Counted from the stretch's first letter, positions 38,647 through 46,692 are shown. The stretch: 64,000 bases of DNA from Methanobrevibacter sp. (GCF_017468685.1 NZ_JAFUHT010000054.1:16944-80943), one strand, 5' to 3'. A program made the numbers and translations. The notes: generated from the sequence alone by a model not told the origin.

Positions 38647-38665
38647 TTAACTTTTCTTTTTTTTT

Positions 38666-39589
38666 ATGATAATCAATTCAGGTACAAGAACTGACATTCC
38701 GGCTTTTTTTCACAAATGGTTCTTGAATCGCATCAACGAAGGTTTTGTAATCTCTAAAAATCCTTATAACAATCAACTTTATAAATATAATTTCAATCCA
38801 AAAACAGTCGATGTGTTATGTTTCTGCTCGAAAAATCCAAAGCCGTTGGTAAAGCATTTGGATGAACTGTCCGATTATAAACAGTTCTGGTTTGTGACAA
38901 TCACGCCATATGATAAGGACATTGAAGTAAATGTTCCAAGCTACAAAAGAGTTATCAAAACATTCAAGGAATTGTCCGATAATCTGGGAGTCAACAGCGT
39001 ATCCTGGCGATATGATCCGATTCTCATCAATGAAAAATACTCTCTGGATTATCATATTGACAAGTTTGAGGAAATGGCTTCACAATTGCATGAATACACT
39101 TCAGACTGTACAATAAGTTTCATCGATTTGTACCAGAAGGTCTTGAGGAACTTTCCCGAAGCCCGTGAAGTCACAACTGAAGAGCGTTTGATTATTGGTG
39201 AAAATTTCTCAAAAATAGCTAATAAATATGATATTCAGATGAAAACATGTGTTGAGGGGACATTGCTTGACCAATTCGGCTTTGACTCAACAGGGTGCAT
39301 GACCCAGCAGGTACTTGAAAAAGCTATTGGAAATAATTTGAAAGTGCCTAAAGGAAAATACCATAATCGCGAATGCAACTGTTTAATGGGAAGGGATATT
39401 GGATTATACAATACTTGTCTTCATGGATGCAGATATTGCTATGCCAACAGTAACATGAAACTGGTTAAAAGAAATCAGAAATTGCATAATCCGGATTCGC
39501 CCTTGCTGATTGGTGAGGTTAAAGATAATGATGTTGTAAGAGAAGTTTGCGAACCCAGCTATATTGACACCCAACAGAAATTATTTTAA
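38666..39589 (+). CDS. DUF1848 domain-containing protein
   Basis: A 307-residue DUF1848 protein, a family related to radical SAM SPL-like enzymes. It begins MIINSGTRTDIPAFF and has WFVTITPYD and SWRYDPILI. A cluster-type Cys segment sits near the C-terminus (CNCLMGRDIGLYNTC, then LHGCRYCYAN), which likely holds an Fe-S cluster. Function is unknown. There is no ribosome site: the ATG is close to a poly-T stretch. Its last 51 codons are repeated three more times downstream, so this gene's 3' end appears to have served as an insertion site. Confidence 0.85.
   Translation: MIINSGTRTDIPAFFHKWFLNRINEGFVISKNPYNNQLYKYNFNPKTVDVLCFCSKNPKPLVKHLDELSDYKQFWFVTITPYDKDIEVNVPSYKRVIKTFKELSDNLGVNSVSWRYDPILINEKYSLDYHIDKFEEMASQLHEYTSDCTISFIDLYQKVLRNFPEAREVTTEERLIIGENFSKIANKYDIQMKTCVEGTLLDQFGFDSTGCMTQQVLEKAIGNNLKVPKGKYHNRECNCLMGRDIGLYNTCLHGCRYCYANSNMKLVKRNQKLHNPDSPLLIGEVKDNDVVREVCEPSYIDTQQKLF
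39437..39589 (+). repeat. DUF1848 tail repeat, copy A (intact, within the gene)
   Basis: The last 51 codons including stop of the DUF1848 gene, starting at the Cys-Tyr codons (TGCTATGCCAAC). This is the intact member of a four-copy dispersed repeat; B, C and D lie at 41208, 43197 and 45994 in the same orientation. All copies start at nearly the same base, and the similarity ends at the stop codon. Confidence 0.85.
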
Positions 39590-39691
39590 TTAATTTCATG
39601 AATCATTTTTGATAAAATCATTTTTTTAGAATCACTTTAAATAAACCTCTAAAATATATTGAATTCAATTTGAATTTATATCACAAATTTC

Positions 39692-39800
39692 TTGGTTTAT
39701 TTTATATTTTGTATGTTATACTTTTGGTTTATTTTTGTTTTAGTAATTTTGTAAGTTATATTTTTAATTTATTTTTATTTTAGTAATTTTGTAAGTTATA
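39692..39800 (+). repeat. 40-bp tandem repeat, about 2.7 units
   Basis: Two 40-base units (39721-39760 and 39761-39800) share TTTTAGTAATTTTGTAAGTTATA-type ends with only a few differences, and a third, more divergent partial unit ends at 39720 (TTTGTATGTTATA). They lie directly upstream of the ATPase promoter TATA box (ATTTATATATG, 39809-39819) and might act on it. Confidence 0.65.
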
Positions 39801-39853
39801 ACTGACAAATTTATATATGATTAGAATCTAATATCTTATTAAGATGTGATTGC

Positions 39854-41074
39854 ATGATTAAAAGAGAAGATTATCTTAAGGTTTTTTATAACTATTTGGA
39901 CACGGATTTTATTAAAATTATTATTGGATTGCGTAGATGTGGAAAAACAACATTTTTAAAAAGTATTATTGAGGAACTAAAGGTTTTAGGTATTGCTGAT
40001 GAGAATATAATTTACATATCATTTGAAAATGTGAAATATAGACATATTAAGACATCAAAAGAGTTGGATGAAGTTGTTTTAGATAAGGTTAAAGACATTG
40101 AGGGTAAGGTCTATTTATTGTTTGATGAAATTCAATTAGTTGATGAATGGGAGGAGTCAATTAATTCATATAGGGTTTCTTTTGATTGTGATATTTATGT
40201 TACCGGATCTAATTCAAAATTGTTCTCATCTGAACTTTCAACATTGGTTGCAGGAAGATATGTTCATATAAACATTTATCCTTTTTCATTTAAAGAAATT
40301 TTAAAGTATCATAATGAAATTAACAATATTGAAATGGATAAAATTAAGATATATGAATATTTCATGCAGTACATAGAATATGGTGGAATGCCGTCATTGC
40401 TTTCTTTAAAAGATGAAGATGGAAAAATCAATGCGCTTCTCGACATCTATGATTCCATCATTATTAGTGATATACTTTCAAGACATGAAATCAGAAGAAT
40501 TGACACATTTAAAAGATTCGTTTATTATATTATGAATTCCATTGGACAAACATTCTCTAAAAAAAGTATAGCAAATTTTTTAAAATCTGAAAGTAAAAGA
40601 ACTTCAAGAGAAACCATCAATAATTTTACAAACTTCATTGTTGAATCACTATTTTGCCATAGGGTGTTACGTGAGGATATACTTGGAAAAAAACTCTTAT
40701 CTACAAATGAAAAATACTATTTAACGGATCATGGATTTCATCAGGCATTGGTTGATGAAAATAATAAATGGTTACCTAGAATAATTGAAAACATTGTGTA
40801 TATTGAACTTTTAAGAAGAGGATATTCAGTTAAAGTGGGTTGGGTTAAAAATAAGGAAGTAGATTTCATAGCTAAAAATAAGAATAATAAAATTTATATT
40901 CAGGTTGCTTATCTTTTAGCTTCTGATGAAACAATAGAACGGGAATTCACTCCATTATTAAATATTCCTGATAAATATGATGCATATGTATTGAGTATGG
41001 ATGAATTTAACATGTCTAGAGATGGAATAAAACATATGAACATAATTGACTTTTTATTAGGTGATGAAATTTAA
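39854..41074 (+). CDS. AAA-family ATPase with DUF4143 domain
   Basis: A 406-residue ATPase of the AAA_14/DUF4143 type, common and often multi-copy in Methanobrevibacter. Walker A is GLRRCGKTTFLKS (about residues 26-38), Walker B VYLLFDEIQ, and a sensor-like VTGSNSKLFSSEL follows. The C-terminal DUF4143 region contains ITYLTDHG-like YYLTDHGFHQAL and VGWVKNKEVDFIAKN, resembling a PD-(D/E)XK core, so a nuclease-like role is possible. It is the only gene between DUF1848 tail copies A and B, so it may have arrived by insertion. Its biological role is unknown. Confidence 0.88.
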   Translation: MIKREDYLKVFYNYLDTDFIKIIIGLRRCGKTTFLKSIIEELKVLGIADENIIYISFENVKYRHIKTSKELDEVVLDKVKDIEGKVYLLFDEIQLVDEWEESINSYRVSFDCDIYVTGSNSKLFSSELSTLVAGRYVHINIYPFSFKEILKYHNEINNIEMDKIKIYEYFMQYIEYGGMPSLLSLKDEDGKINALLDIYDSIIISDILSRHEIRRIDTFKRFVYYIMNSIGQTFSKKSIANFLKSESKRTSRETINNFTNFIVESLFCHRVLREDILGKKLLSTNEKYYLTDHGFHQALVDENNKWLPRIIENIVYIELLRRGYSVKVGWVKNKEVDFIAKNKNNKIYIQVAYLLASDETIEREFTPLLNIPDKYDAYVLSMDEFNMSRDGIKHMNIIDFLLGDEI

Positions 41075-41207
41075 GAAAATGGTTATTTGGGACTGTCCAC
41101 TGAAACAAATTTCTCTAAAAAATAGTGGATAATTTCATTACTTTTAGGCATTTTTTGATCGTAATTTACGAAATAAGATTTCGATTTTTAGTAGATAATT
41201 TTTATAT

Positions 41208-41360
41208 TGCTATGCCAATGCCAACATGAAGCTGGTCAAAAAGAACCAAAAGTTGCATAATCCAGATTCACCGTTATTGATTGGTGAGGTTAAAGAGAGG
41301 GATGTTGTAAAAGAAGTTAGTGAACCAAGCTATATTGACACACAAACTAAATTATTTTAA
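41208..41360 (+). repeat. DUF1848 tail repeat, copy B (coding-intact fragment)
   Basis: A 153-base segment, exactly the length of copy A, encoding an uninterrupted 50-residue C-terminal DUF1848 tail (CYANANMKLVKKNQKLHN and on to YIDTQTKLF) that differs from copy A at a handful of residues, many by silent third-base changes. There is no start codon or upstream domain. The differences look like an allele from another strain rather than a fresh duplication. Confidence 0.85.
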
Positions 41361-41551
41361 ATTTTAACCAATTAAAAGTTTAGTTTTAAATAAAAAATTA
41401 TTTAAAGTTAATAAATATGGAGATTGGGATTCTTAATATTATTGTAAACATTTTAATTTTTAAAGTTAATAAAAATCCCTCCAAAAATTTAATCATTGTG
41501 AAATCAAATAGTAAAATATGTTAAAATTAATGTGTTGGAGGATTAATAAAG
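41361..41551 (+). promoter_or_regulatory. Short AT-rich region before the MFS pump
   Basis: About 190 bases between tail copy B and the MFS gene. It has no ORF. AATATGGAGATT occurs at ~41415 and recurs as an arm of an inverted repeat at 43459. GGAGGA at ~41537 is the MFS ribosome site; no confident TATA box was seen. Confidence 0.4.
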
Positions 41552-43069
41552 ATGAATGAAAGGGTTAACGAAAATTCTTGGATTCCATTAATAGTTGTGG
41601 CTTGTGCTTCTTTTATTATAGTATTGGACTCTTTATTCATGAATGTTAGCATTTCTCACGTTGTTAGTGATTTGAATACTGATGTTAGTACTATTCAAAT
41701 GCTTGTTTCGTTTAATACTCTTATTACGGCTGCGTTGATACTGCTCAGTACCAAACTTCAGGATATAGTTGGTAAAAGGAAACTGTTTTTAATTGGTGCT
41801 GCACTTTTTGGTATCGGCATATTTACTGCAGTAATGAGTTCAAGTGTTATAATGTTTTTTGTCGGATGGTCGGCGATTAAAGGTGTTGCAGGGGCATTAA
41901 TGCTACCTGCCATAGTTTCAATAATAAGCGGAACATATTCCGGCAAAATGCGTACAATTGCTTTGGCAACTCTAGGGATAGTGGCAGGACTTGCAGATAC
42001 TTTTGCTCCACTCCTTGGAGGAGTTATTACAACTTATTTCAGCTGGAGATATACTTTTGCATTTGAATTAATATTCATTTTATTTATTTTAGTAATGCAA
42101 AATAAAATACCTAATTTTAAACCTACTGAATCTAAAAACGATTTGGATATTGTTGGTGCCATAATTTCCAGTATAGGACTTGTTTTGCTTGTGCTTGGTA
42201 TTTTGACTTTGACTAAGGATGTTACTACAAGTATTGTCGAGATGATTTTTGGATTAATAGTTTTGGCAATCTTTGTATGGTATGAACTTAAAAGAAAAAG
42301 GTCAGGCAAGGTGCCATTGCTTGATGTTGAGTTATTCAGAGACAAAAATCTGCGTTTGGGTACATCTATCAAGTTATTATATAATATTATAATCTCTGGA
42401 ACATTTTTTGTATTGGTTCTGTTTTTCCAAAGTGTATTGCAGTTAAATCCATTCGATACGGGTGTGGCTTCACTTCCGTTCACTGTGGCTCTGCTTATTT
42501 TTTCACTGTTCGCTCCAAAATTAATTGGAAAACTGAATCATAAGAAACTCATAGCAATAGGATGTATAATATCTATTGTTGGATGTCTGATTTTAAGTTA
42601 TCAATTTAGATTAAATATATCAATGATGGGATTAATTCCTGGACTGTTTTTACTTGGGGCAGGAATTGGTTTCATGCTGGCTTTAGGTTCGGATGTTGCA
42701 TTATTCGATATTCCTGCTGAAAGCCAAAATAACGCATCTGGTATTCTTACAACTGGTGAGACATTAGGTTCATCAATGGGTACTGCAATTATTGGAATAA
42801 TTCTGATTCTTGGAGTTATTGGAGGTATTAGTACTGCAGTCGATACCTATGCGCCTGCTTATTCAGGAGACGAGCAATTCCATCAGGAGGTCTATGATTA
42901 CTTCCAAAAATTAGATACTTTAGAAGGACAAGACAGTGTTGTTGTAAATACTGCCGATATAATTATTCAGAGTGCAATGGCCTCTGTAATGATGGCATTG
43001 GCCATAGTGTTTGGAGTTATTTTAATTCTAACGCTGAGGATAAAAGATAAAAATATTAAAAAACATTGA
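41552..43069 (+). CDS. MFS drug efflux transporter, DHA2 (EmrB/QacA) family
   Basis: A 505-residue major facilitator with about 14 hydrophobic segments. Near the N-terminus is IIVLDSLFMNVSISHV, matching the LDxTIVNVALP motif of TM1 in DHA2 pumps, followed by the loop motif KLQDIVGKRKLFLIGAALF (motif A). GLADTFAPLLGGVI corresponds to the antiporter motif C region. It likely exports hydrophobic toxic compounds with protons. Strong GGAGGA site 10 bases before the ATG. It is the sole cargo between tail copies B and C and ends in a TGAGAG/CTCTCA hairpin with a T run. Confidence 0.9.
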   Translation: MNERVNENSWIPLIVVACASFIIVLDSLFMNVSISHVVSDLNTDVSTIQMLVSFNTLITAALILLSTKLQDIVGKRKLFLIGAALFGIGIFTAVMSSSVIMFFVGWSAIKGVAGALMLPAIVSIISGTYSGKMRTIALATLGIVAGLADTFAPLLGGVITTYFSWRYTFAFELIFILFILVMQNKIPNFKPTESKNDLDIVGAIISSIGLVLLVLGILTLTKDVTTSIVEMIFGLIVLAIFVWYELKRKRSGKVPLLDVELFRDKNLRLGTSIKLLYNIIISGTFFVLVLFFQSVLQLNPFDTGVASLPFTVALLIFSLFAPKLIGKLNHKKLIAIGCIISIVGCLILSYQFRLNISMMGLIPGLFLLGAGIGFMLALGSDVALFDIPAESQNNASGILTTGETLGSSMGTAIIGIILILGVIGGISTAVDTYAPAYSGDEQFHQEVYDYFQKLDTLEGQDSVVVNTADIIIQSAMASVMMALAIVFGVILILTLRIKDKNIKKH

Positions 43070-43083
43070 GAGTTTATCTCTCA
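43067..43083 (+). terminator. MFS terminator hairpin
   Basis: TGAGAG-TTTAT-CTCTCA over the stop codon, then CCTAC and a run of nine T. A compact terminator of bacterial appearance. Confidence 0.6.
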
Positions 43084-43196
43084 CCTACTTTTTTTTTAAT
43101 GGTTTGAGTGTTGGCAGAAATTATTGAGTTTTATTTTATTCCTTTTTTTCGTAATGTTGGAGCTAATTTTGCTTAATGTAGTGGATTATTTGATGG

Positions 43197-43347
43197 TATT
43201 GTGCTAAACAGTAACATGAATCATGTGAAAAGAATCAGAAGTTGCATAATTTGGATTCACCGTTATTGATGGTGAAGTTAAAGATGTGATGTTGTAAAGG
43301 AAATTAGAGAACCAAACTATTTTGATTCTCAAACTAGGTTGTTCTAG
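43197..43347 (+). repeat. DUF1848 tail repeat, copy C (frameshifted)
   Basis: About 151 bases aligned end to end with copy A, beginning TATTGTGCTAAACAGTAACATGAA and keeping TTGCATAAT, TTGATGGTGAAGTTAAAGA and a TAG in place of the TAA stop. Small deletions break the frame several times, so it is a non-coding remnant. Confidence 0.75.
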
Positions 43348-43421
43348 AGCATAATATGTTCTTTTTATTTATCTATTAACTTTGTGATAGTATGCCGTTC
43401 AGTATTCAACGAAAAAAACAT

Positions 43422-43469
43422 AATCTCCATATCTAATGATCAACATAAATTCAAGAAAATATGGAGATT
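43422..43469. repeat. 11-bp inverted repeat beside the hcgF remnant
   Basis: AATCTCCATAT (43422-43432) and ATATGGAGATT (43459-43469) are perfect inverse complements separated by 26 bases. The repeat sits at the 3' end of the minus-strand hcgE/hcgF remnant and may be its terminator or part of an element end; AATATGGAGATT also occurs at ~41415. Confidence 0.45.
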
Positions 43470-43471
43470 TC

Positions 43472-43720
43472 TATCGTATCATCTTCATCATAAACTTTAA
43501 TCTATTTATCTGATTTTAATGGATTTTTTTATGTTGGATATTTTTTATACAATTCCATTGAAGGAATGAATAGGCCACATGTCACACAAAGTTCCTTATA
43601 ATCAAAATCGTCATGTTCATTTGGATTTTGAGTATAACTCTTCCAAAATTACTTTCGCAATCCCTAGCTATTGCATGTAATTCTCTCATATTAATGACTA
43701 AAACAATTATTTGTTGCTAT
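43472..43720 (-). pseudogene. Decayed hcgF copy downstream of the hcgE paralogue
   Basis: Three stretches in different frames on the minus strand match the intact HcgF (53475-54035). IATNNCFSH (compare IATAECFTH, with the GP-binding Cys kept) overlaps the end of the hcgE copy exactly as in the intact pair; then MRELHAIARDCESNFG (compare RELHALAQSYEGSFG); then DDFDYKELCVTCGLFIPS (compare GDFDYNELSVTCSLFIPT); and finally IKVYDEDDTI (compare IKVYDEMGDKT). Frameshifts and stops separate them, and the C-terminal half is missing. The gene is dead, but its order shows that an hcgE-hcgF pair was duplicated. Confidence 0.75.
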
Positions 43721-44372
43721 TATCGTTTATATCTCTTAATAGTTTCAATGCATTCATTGTAATGATTTTTGCAACTTCATCTAAAGTATATGGAGTCACT
43801 GGCTCGTTATCTCTAATCAATTTATTTGTTGTTAAGATTAAATGATTTTCAGTTATGCCTTGTGCTCTTAGTTCTTCAATGGCAGGGTTGTTGTTGTCGT
43901 ATTCTGAAATATCTTTAAATTCGATATTTTCATCACCGAATCCGAATATTCCTGCGGTTCCAATAGTTTTTGCTCCTCTTTGATGTGCATGTTTAATTAT
44001 CTCTGCAGCAGTAGGGATGGTATTTCCTCCTGCAAGGATTAAAATCACTATGTCTCCTTGAACCAAGTCAATATTTTCTTTGGTTATGTATTCGGTATGG
44101 CTTTCGATGTTTCTAAACTCTTCGGGATGTGTGCAGATTCTTTTTAAAAAATCGGTTTTATATTCTCCAATTTCCGCTCCTAAAAGTGTGAAAATCACGT
44201 CACCTCCTGAGACTTCTTGTCCGTCAAAAGCGCCAATAATCTTCGGTCCACCTCTATGGGCTTGCATTAAGTTAATACCAATTCGCAATCCTAATCTTCC
44301 AACACCAATTAAATCAATTCTTCCTTTTGGAATTCTTGAGTCTTCAATCTTTTGAATTTTGTCTTCAGTCAT
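43707..44372 (-). CDS. HcgE-like ThiF-family protein (paralogue of the hcg-cluster HcgE)
   Basis: A 221-residue protein colinear and closely similar to HcgE at 52832-53497: RVPKGRIDLIGCGRLGLRI becomes RIPKGRIDLIGVGRLGLRI, and IIVIAGGNTIPTAA, KTIGTAGIFGFGDENIE and NEPVTPYTLDEVAKIITMNA are shared. HcgE adenylates the carboxyl group of guanylylpyridinol in FeGP-cofactor synthesis. The Rossmann GxGxxG nucleotide loop is kept, so it may be active. The ATG at 44372 follows AGGTGATAAAC; the frame opens three codons earlier at GTG. It is followed by a decayed hcgF. Whether it is expressed or only a survivor of the duplication is unclear. Confidence 0.82.
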   Translation of the reverse strand: MTEDKIQKIEDSRIPKGRIDLIGVGRLGLRIGINLMQAHRGGPKIIGAFDGQEVSGGDVIFTLLGAEIGEYKTDFLKRICTHPEEFRNIESHTEYITKENIDLVQGDIVILILAGGNTIPTAAEIIKHAHQRGAKTIGTAGIFGFGDENIEFKDISEYDNNNPAIEELRAQGITENHLILTTNKLIRDNEPVTPYTLDEVAKIITMNALKLLRDINDNSNK

Positions 44373-44474
44373 GTTTATCACCTATTTGTAATACTTTATT
44401 TTAATTTGGTATTATTATATAACTATTGTTATATAAATTTTTCTATATCTCTTTTAATCAATGACGTCTGTAAA

Positions 44475-44891
44475 ATGAGTATTACATTGGAAAACATTTG
44501 CTCCAAACAAAAAAACAGAATTGAAAACCTAGTTCAAAAAACATTGACTCAATCCGGAAAAAGAACATTCAATATCAAACTAGTTGTTTTATAATGAATG
44601 TATTGCAAAGATTTGATTTTGAATCAATCGAAAGGCCAATTTTTTAAATCAACAGAGTTTTGAAAGAATCTTATTATGGGAATTCTGATTAATTTTAGGA
44701 CAAGTTTGCTGAACAATCATGTTGGGCTGTATAACATCAAGCACAGCTATTTAGGAGAAGATAAAAGAAAGCCTAGATTTGATAGAATAAATACTTGCCT
44801 TGATCTTTTTGATGCATTTACTCCTGTAATTAAAGGTGCAACAATATTCTGGCACGATGTATACACAAAAAAATTAATGTATGAAGTGTAA
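44475..44891 (+). pseudogene. Gene relic(s) of unknown origin
   Basis: Two short open stretches in different frames: 44475-44594 (39 residues, MSITLENICSKQKNRIENLV and on, after an upstream TATA-like GTTATATAAATT) and 44676-44891 (GILINFRTSLLNNHVGLY, later TPVIKGATIFWHDVYTKK). Between them the frame is broken. The residue composition is protein-like, suggesting one decayed gene, but I do not recognise the family. Confidence 0.35.
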
Positions 44892-45471
44892 TTTCAGTAA
44901 TAAAAAGCAGATTAAATGGAATTAACTTCAGTAGGAGTACACAATTGTATAATAAAGAAACAAAACTTAAAAATGTATTATACAACAGTTATGGTGCCAT
45001 ACATGTATTTTCAGGAGATGGCTTTTACAATGTTGGAAAACAAATTCTCTCATGAACAGAAAAACTTATTTTTCTCCTTTAATATGGAAAAGGTCACGGT
45101 TCATATAGTGGAACCGTATTTTTTGTAAGTTCTGCACTTATCTTTGACAGTTCGCTGATGTCATCATCCATTGCGTTTTCAATCCAGCAGATTGTTTTTC
45201 AAAAAGAACTCTATGTATTTATTGGAGGCTATTTGATTTATTCCAATCCATTTTTTATTTTTCTTGTTAAGTTCACTGATAGATAATTGACATAAAAAAT
45301 AAATTATAACTTGGATAATAATTTATTTATTCTATTATTAACAGATTAGAATATGATAACATAAAAATTTAAATTAGTTTTTTTTTGATACAAAATTAAT
45401 TCAAACATTATTTCAGATAAATATTTGATAATGATATTTTAAACATTAAAAAAATGGAGGATTTGGATTTT
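44892..45471. other. Degenerate stretch with further protein-like fragments and a hairpin
   Basis: No intact gene. A plus-strand open stretch at 44916-45128 is of unclear reality. On the minus strand, about 45210-45095 reads ICWIENAMDDDISELSKISA and on without stops, probably another relic. ACGGTTC and GAACCGT (45096-45102 and 45111-45117) form a hairpin followed by T residues. The rest is AT-rich, containing the promoter region of the Cys-rich gene. Confidence 0.4.
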
Positions 45472-45726
45472 ATGAATGATATAATATTTAACGACTGTGA
45501 ATTCCGTTATATTGATGATAACGATGAATTAAGCTGTAAAAATAAACATGGTATGGACATTGGTTGTGATAACTGTCAGGAAAATATTCATTTAAACTGT
45601 GATAATTTCAATCCTAAAAAGGATTTCTGCTTAAAATTCTTTAGAGGTAACATAAGTGAGTTAAAAGAATGTCAGGAAAAAACTGTATTTAATGACACTG
45701 ACTTAAGCCGTAAATGGTCAAATTAA
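45472..45726 (+). CDS. Small cysteine-rich protein, function unknown
   Basis: An 84-residue acidic protein with eight Cys in MNDIIFNDCEFRYIDD, ELSCKNKHG, IGCDNCQENIHLNCDNF, DFCLKF and KECQEKT. The spacing suggests zinc or Fe-S binding. GGAGGA at 45456-45461 lies 10 bases before the ATG at 45472, which I prefer to the ATG at 45454 that contains the ribosome site. It is the last gene before tail copy D. No family is recognised. Confidence 0.6.
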   Translation: MNDIIFNDCEFRYIDDNDELSCKNKHGMDIGCDNCQENIHLNCDNFNPKKDFCLKFFRGNISELKECQEKTVFNDTDLSRKWSN

Positions 45727-45993
45727 CCATAATATAAAAGGATTGTTTAATCTTGGATAAACTTGATATTATCTATTTAAAAAACATTTAGAGAATTTTT
45801 TATTAGAAAACTTTTAAAAATTATAGGAATGTAGTACAAAGAGTTAATGTGGATAAATGGTATTCCACATAACACTTTAGATTTATTATCCTCTTTATAT
45901 ATTTTTAATATTTCTTGCCAAGAGTTAGTGTCTGCTTTAAATCAGTAATTTAAATCCAATCAAGATTATCTTTGGGGTCTTATCCATTTTCAT

Positions 45994-46132
45994 AGTATGC
46001 CAATACTAATATGAAAATGGTCAAACGGAATCAGAATTGCATGATCCTGATTGGCGGTTGTTGATTGGTGAAGTTAAAGATGATGATTTTGTTAAAGAAA
46101 TCTCAGAACACAGTTTCATTTATAATAAATAG
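45994..46132 (+). repeat. DUF1848 tail repeat, copy D (most decayed)
   Basis: About 139 bases similar to copy A: TATGCCAATACTAATATGAA, GTCAAACGGAATCAGAA, then a one-base deletion that breaks the frame, TTGATTGGTGAAGTTAAAGA and an altered end with TAG. It is shorter and more diverged than copies B and C. Confidence 0.75.
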
Positions 46133-46144
46133 ATTAATTTAATC

Positions 46145-46370
46145 ATGTTAAATAGTTATTAAAGTGAGGAGTAACTTCAATAACTATTTCAAGAGAGATA
46201 TTTGTCTCAAATCTATGTATAAGAATAGGTGTATTAATTTCAATTTTGACAATAAAAATTGTAATTTTGTTTAGATAGAGTAGTGTAAATAGCTATGTTA
46301 GGTAGCTATTTACGAGGTGGCTAATTTATAATTGAGCCATGACATATTTAAATCATCATAAAACTATGAT
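46145..46370 (-). ncRNA. Candidate structured RNA in a gene-free stretch
   Basis: There is no ORF on either strand, but several strong inverted repeats: TAAATAGCTA/TAGCTATTTA (46286-46312, 7-base loop), AAATAGTTATT/AATAACTATTT (46150-46189) and GGCT..AATT/AATT.AGCC (about 46321-46340). A minus-strand promoter-like block at 46424-46388 nearly identical to the flp-like operon promoter (54441-54477) would transcribe it. Two of the hairpins have relatives downstream of that operon (57578-57605 and 57855-57888). Existence of a transcript is inference. Confidence 0.35.
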
Positions 46371-46387
46371 AATCTATAAAGTACTAA

Positions 46388-46424
46388 GTAGTAATAACCA
46401 TATAAATATTATTAAAGTATTACT
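46388..46424 (-). promoter_or_regulatory. Promoter block duplicated from the flp-like operon
   Basis: Read on the minus strand it is AGTAATACTTTAATAA, four variable bases, then TATATGGTTATTACTAC: 34 of 37 bases equal the promoter at 54441-54477. It has the AAGTANTACTT-type half, a TATA-like element and the conserved downstream block. It points towards the candidate RNA. Confidence 0.55.
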
Positions 46425-46692
46425 CAATGTAATTGGACTTATAATGGATATAAGTGTCTTAATATTTTTTTAATTAATTTTAAACATTAATAGATGTTTT
46501 ATATTAAAAAATAATCATTTAAATTTTTTATTTTTTCTTCAGTATTAATTGCCGATAATGTAAAAAATATATTAATTTTGAAACTGGCCATTGAGGAATC
46601 TTTGAATGTTAGATTTATTTCAGATTATGATTTATTTTTAAAAATAAGTGTTGTGGTTGGTAATTAATGGATTCTGTTTTGAAATGTAAAAA
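46425..46692. other. AT-rich stretch without a gene
   Basis: About 270 bases between the duplicated promoter block and the hcgG terminator. No ORF with a ribosome site and no strong repeat was found on either strand. Confidence 0.5.

Noticed and set aside
39692..39800. CRISPR array
   Set aside because: The units are directly tandem with no unique spacers, AT-rich and only two to three copies; no cas operon is near.
41095..41207. Possible insertion-sequence end (GGACTGTCCACT)
   Set aside because: No matching inverted end or transposase was found in the interval.
44352..44594. 80-residue plus-strand ORF beginning inside the hcgE paralogue promoter
   Set aside because: Only the last 39 codons look protein-like; the first half is the T-rich complement of the divergent promoter.
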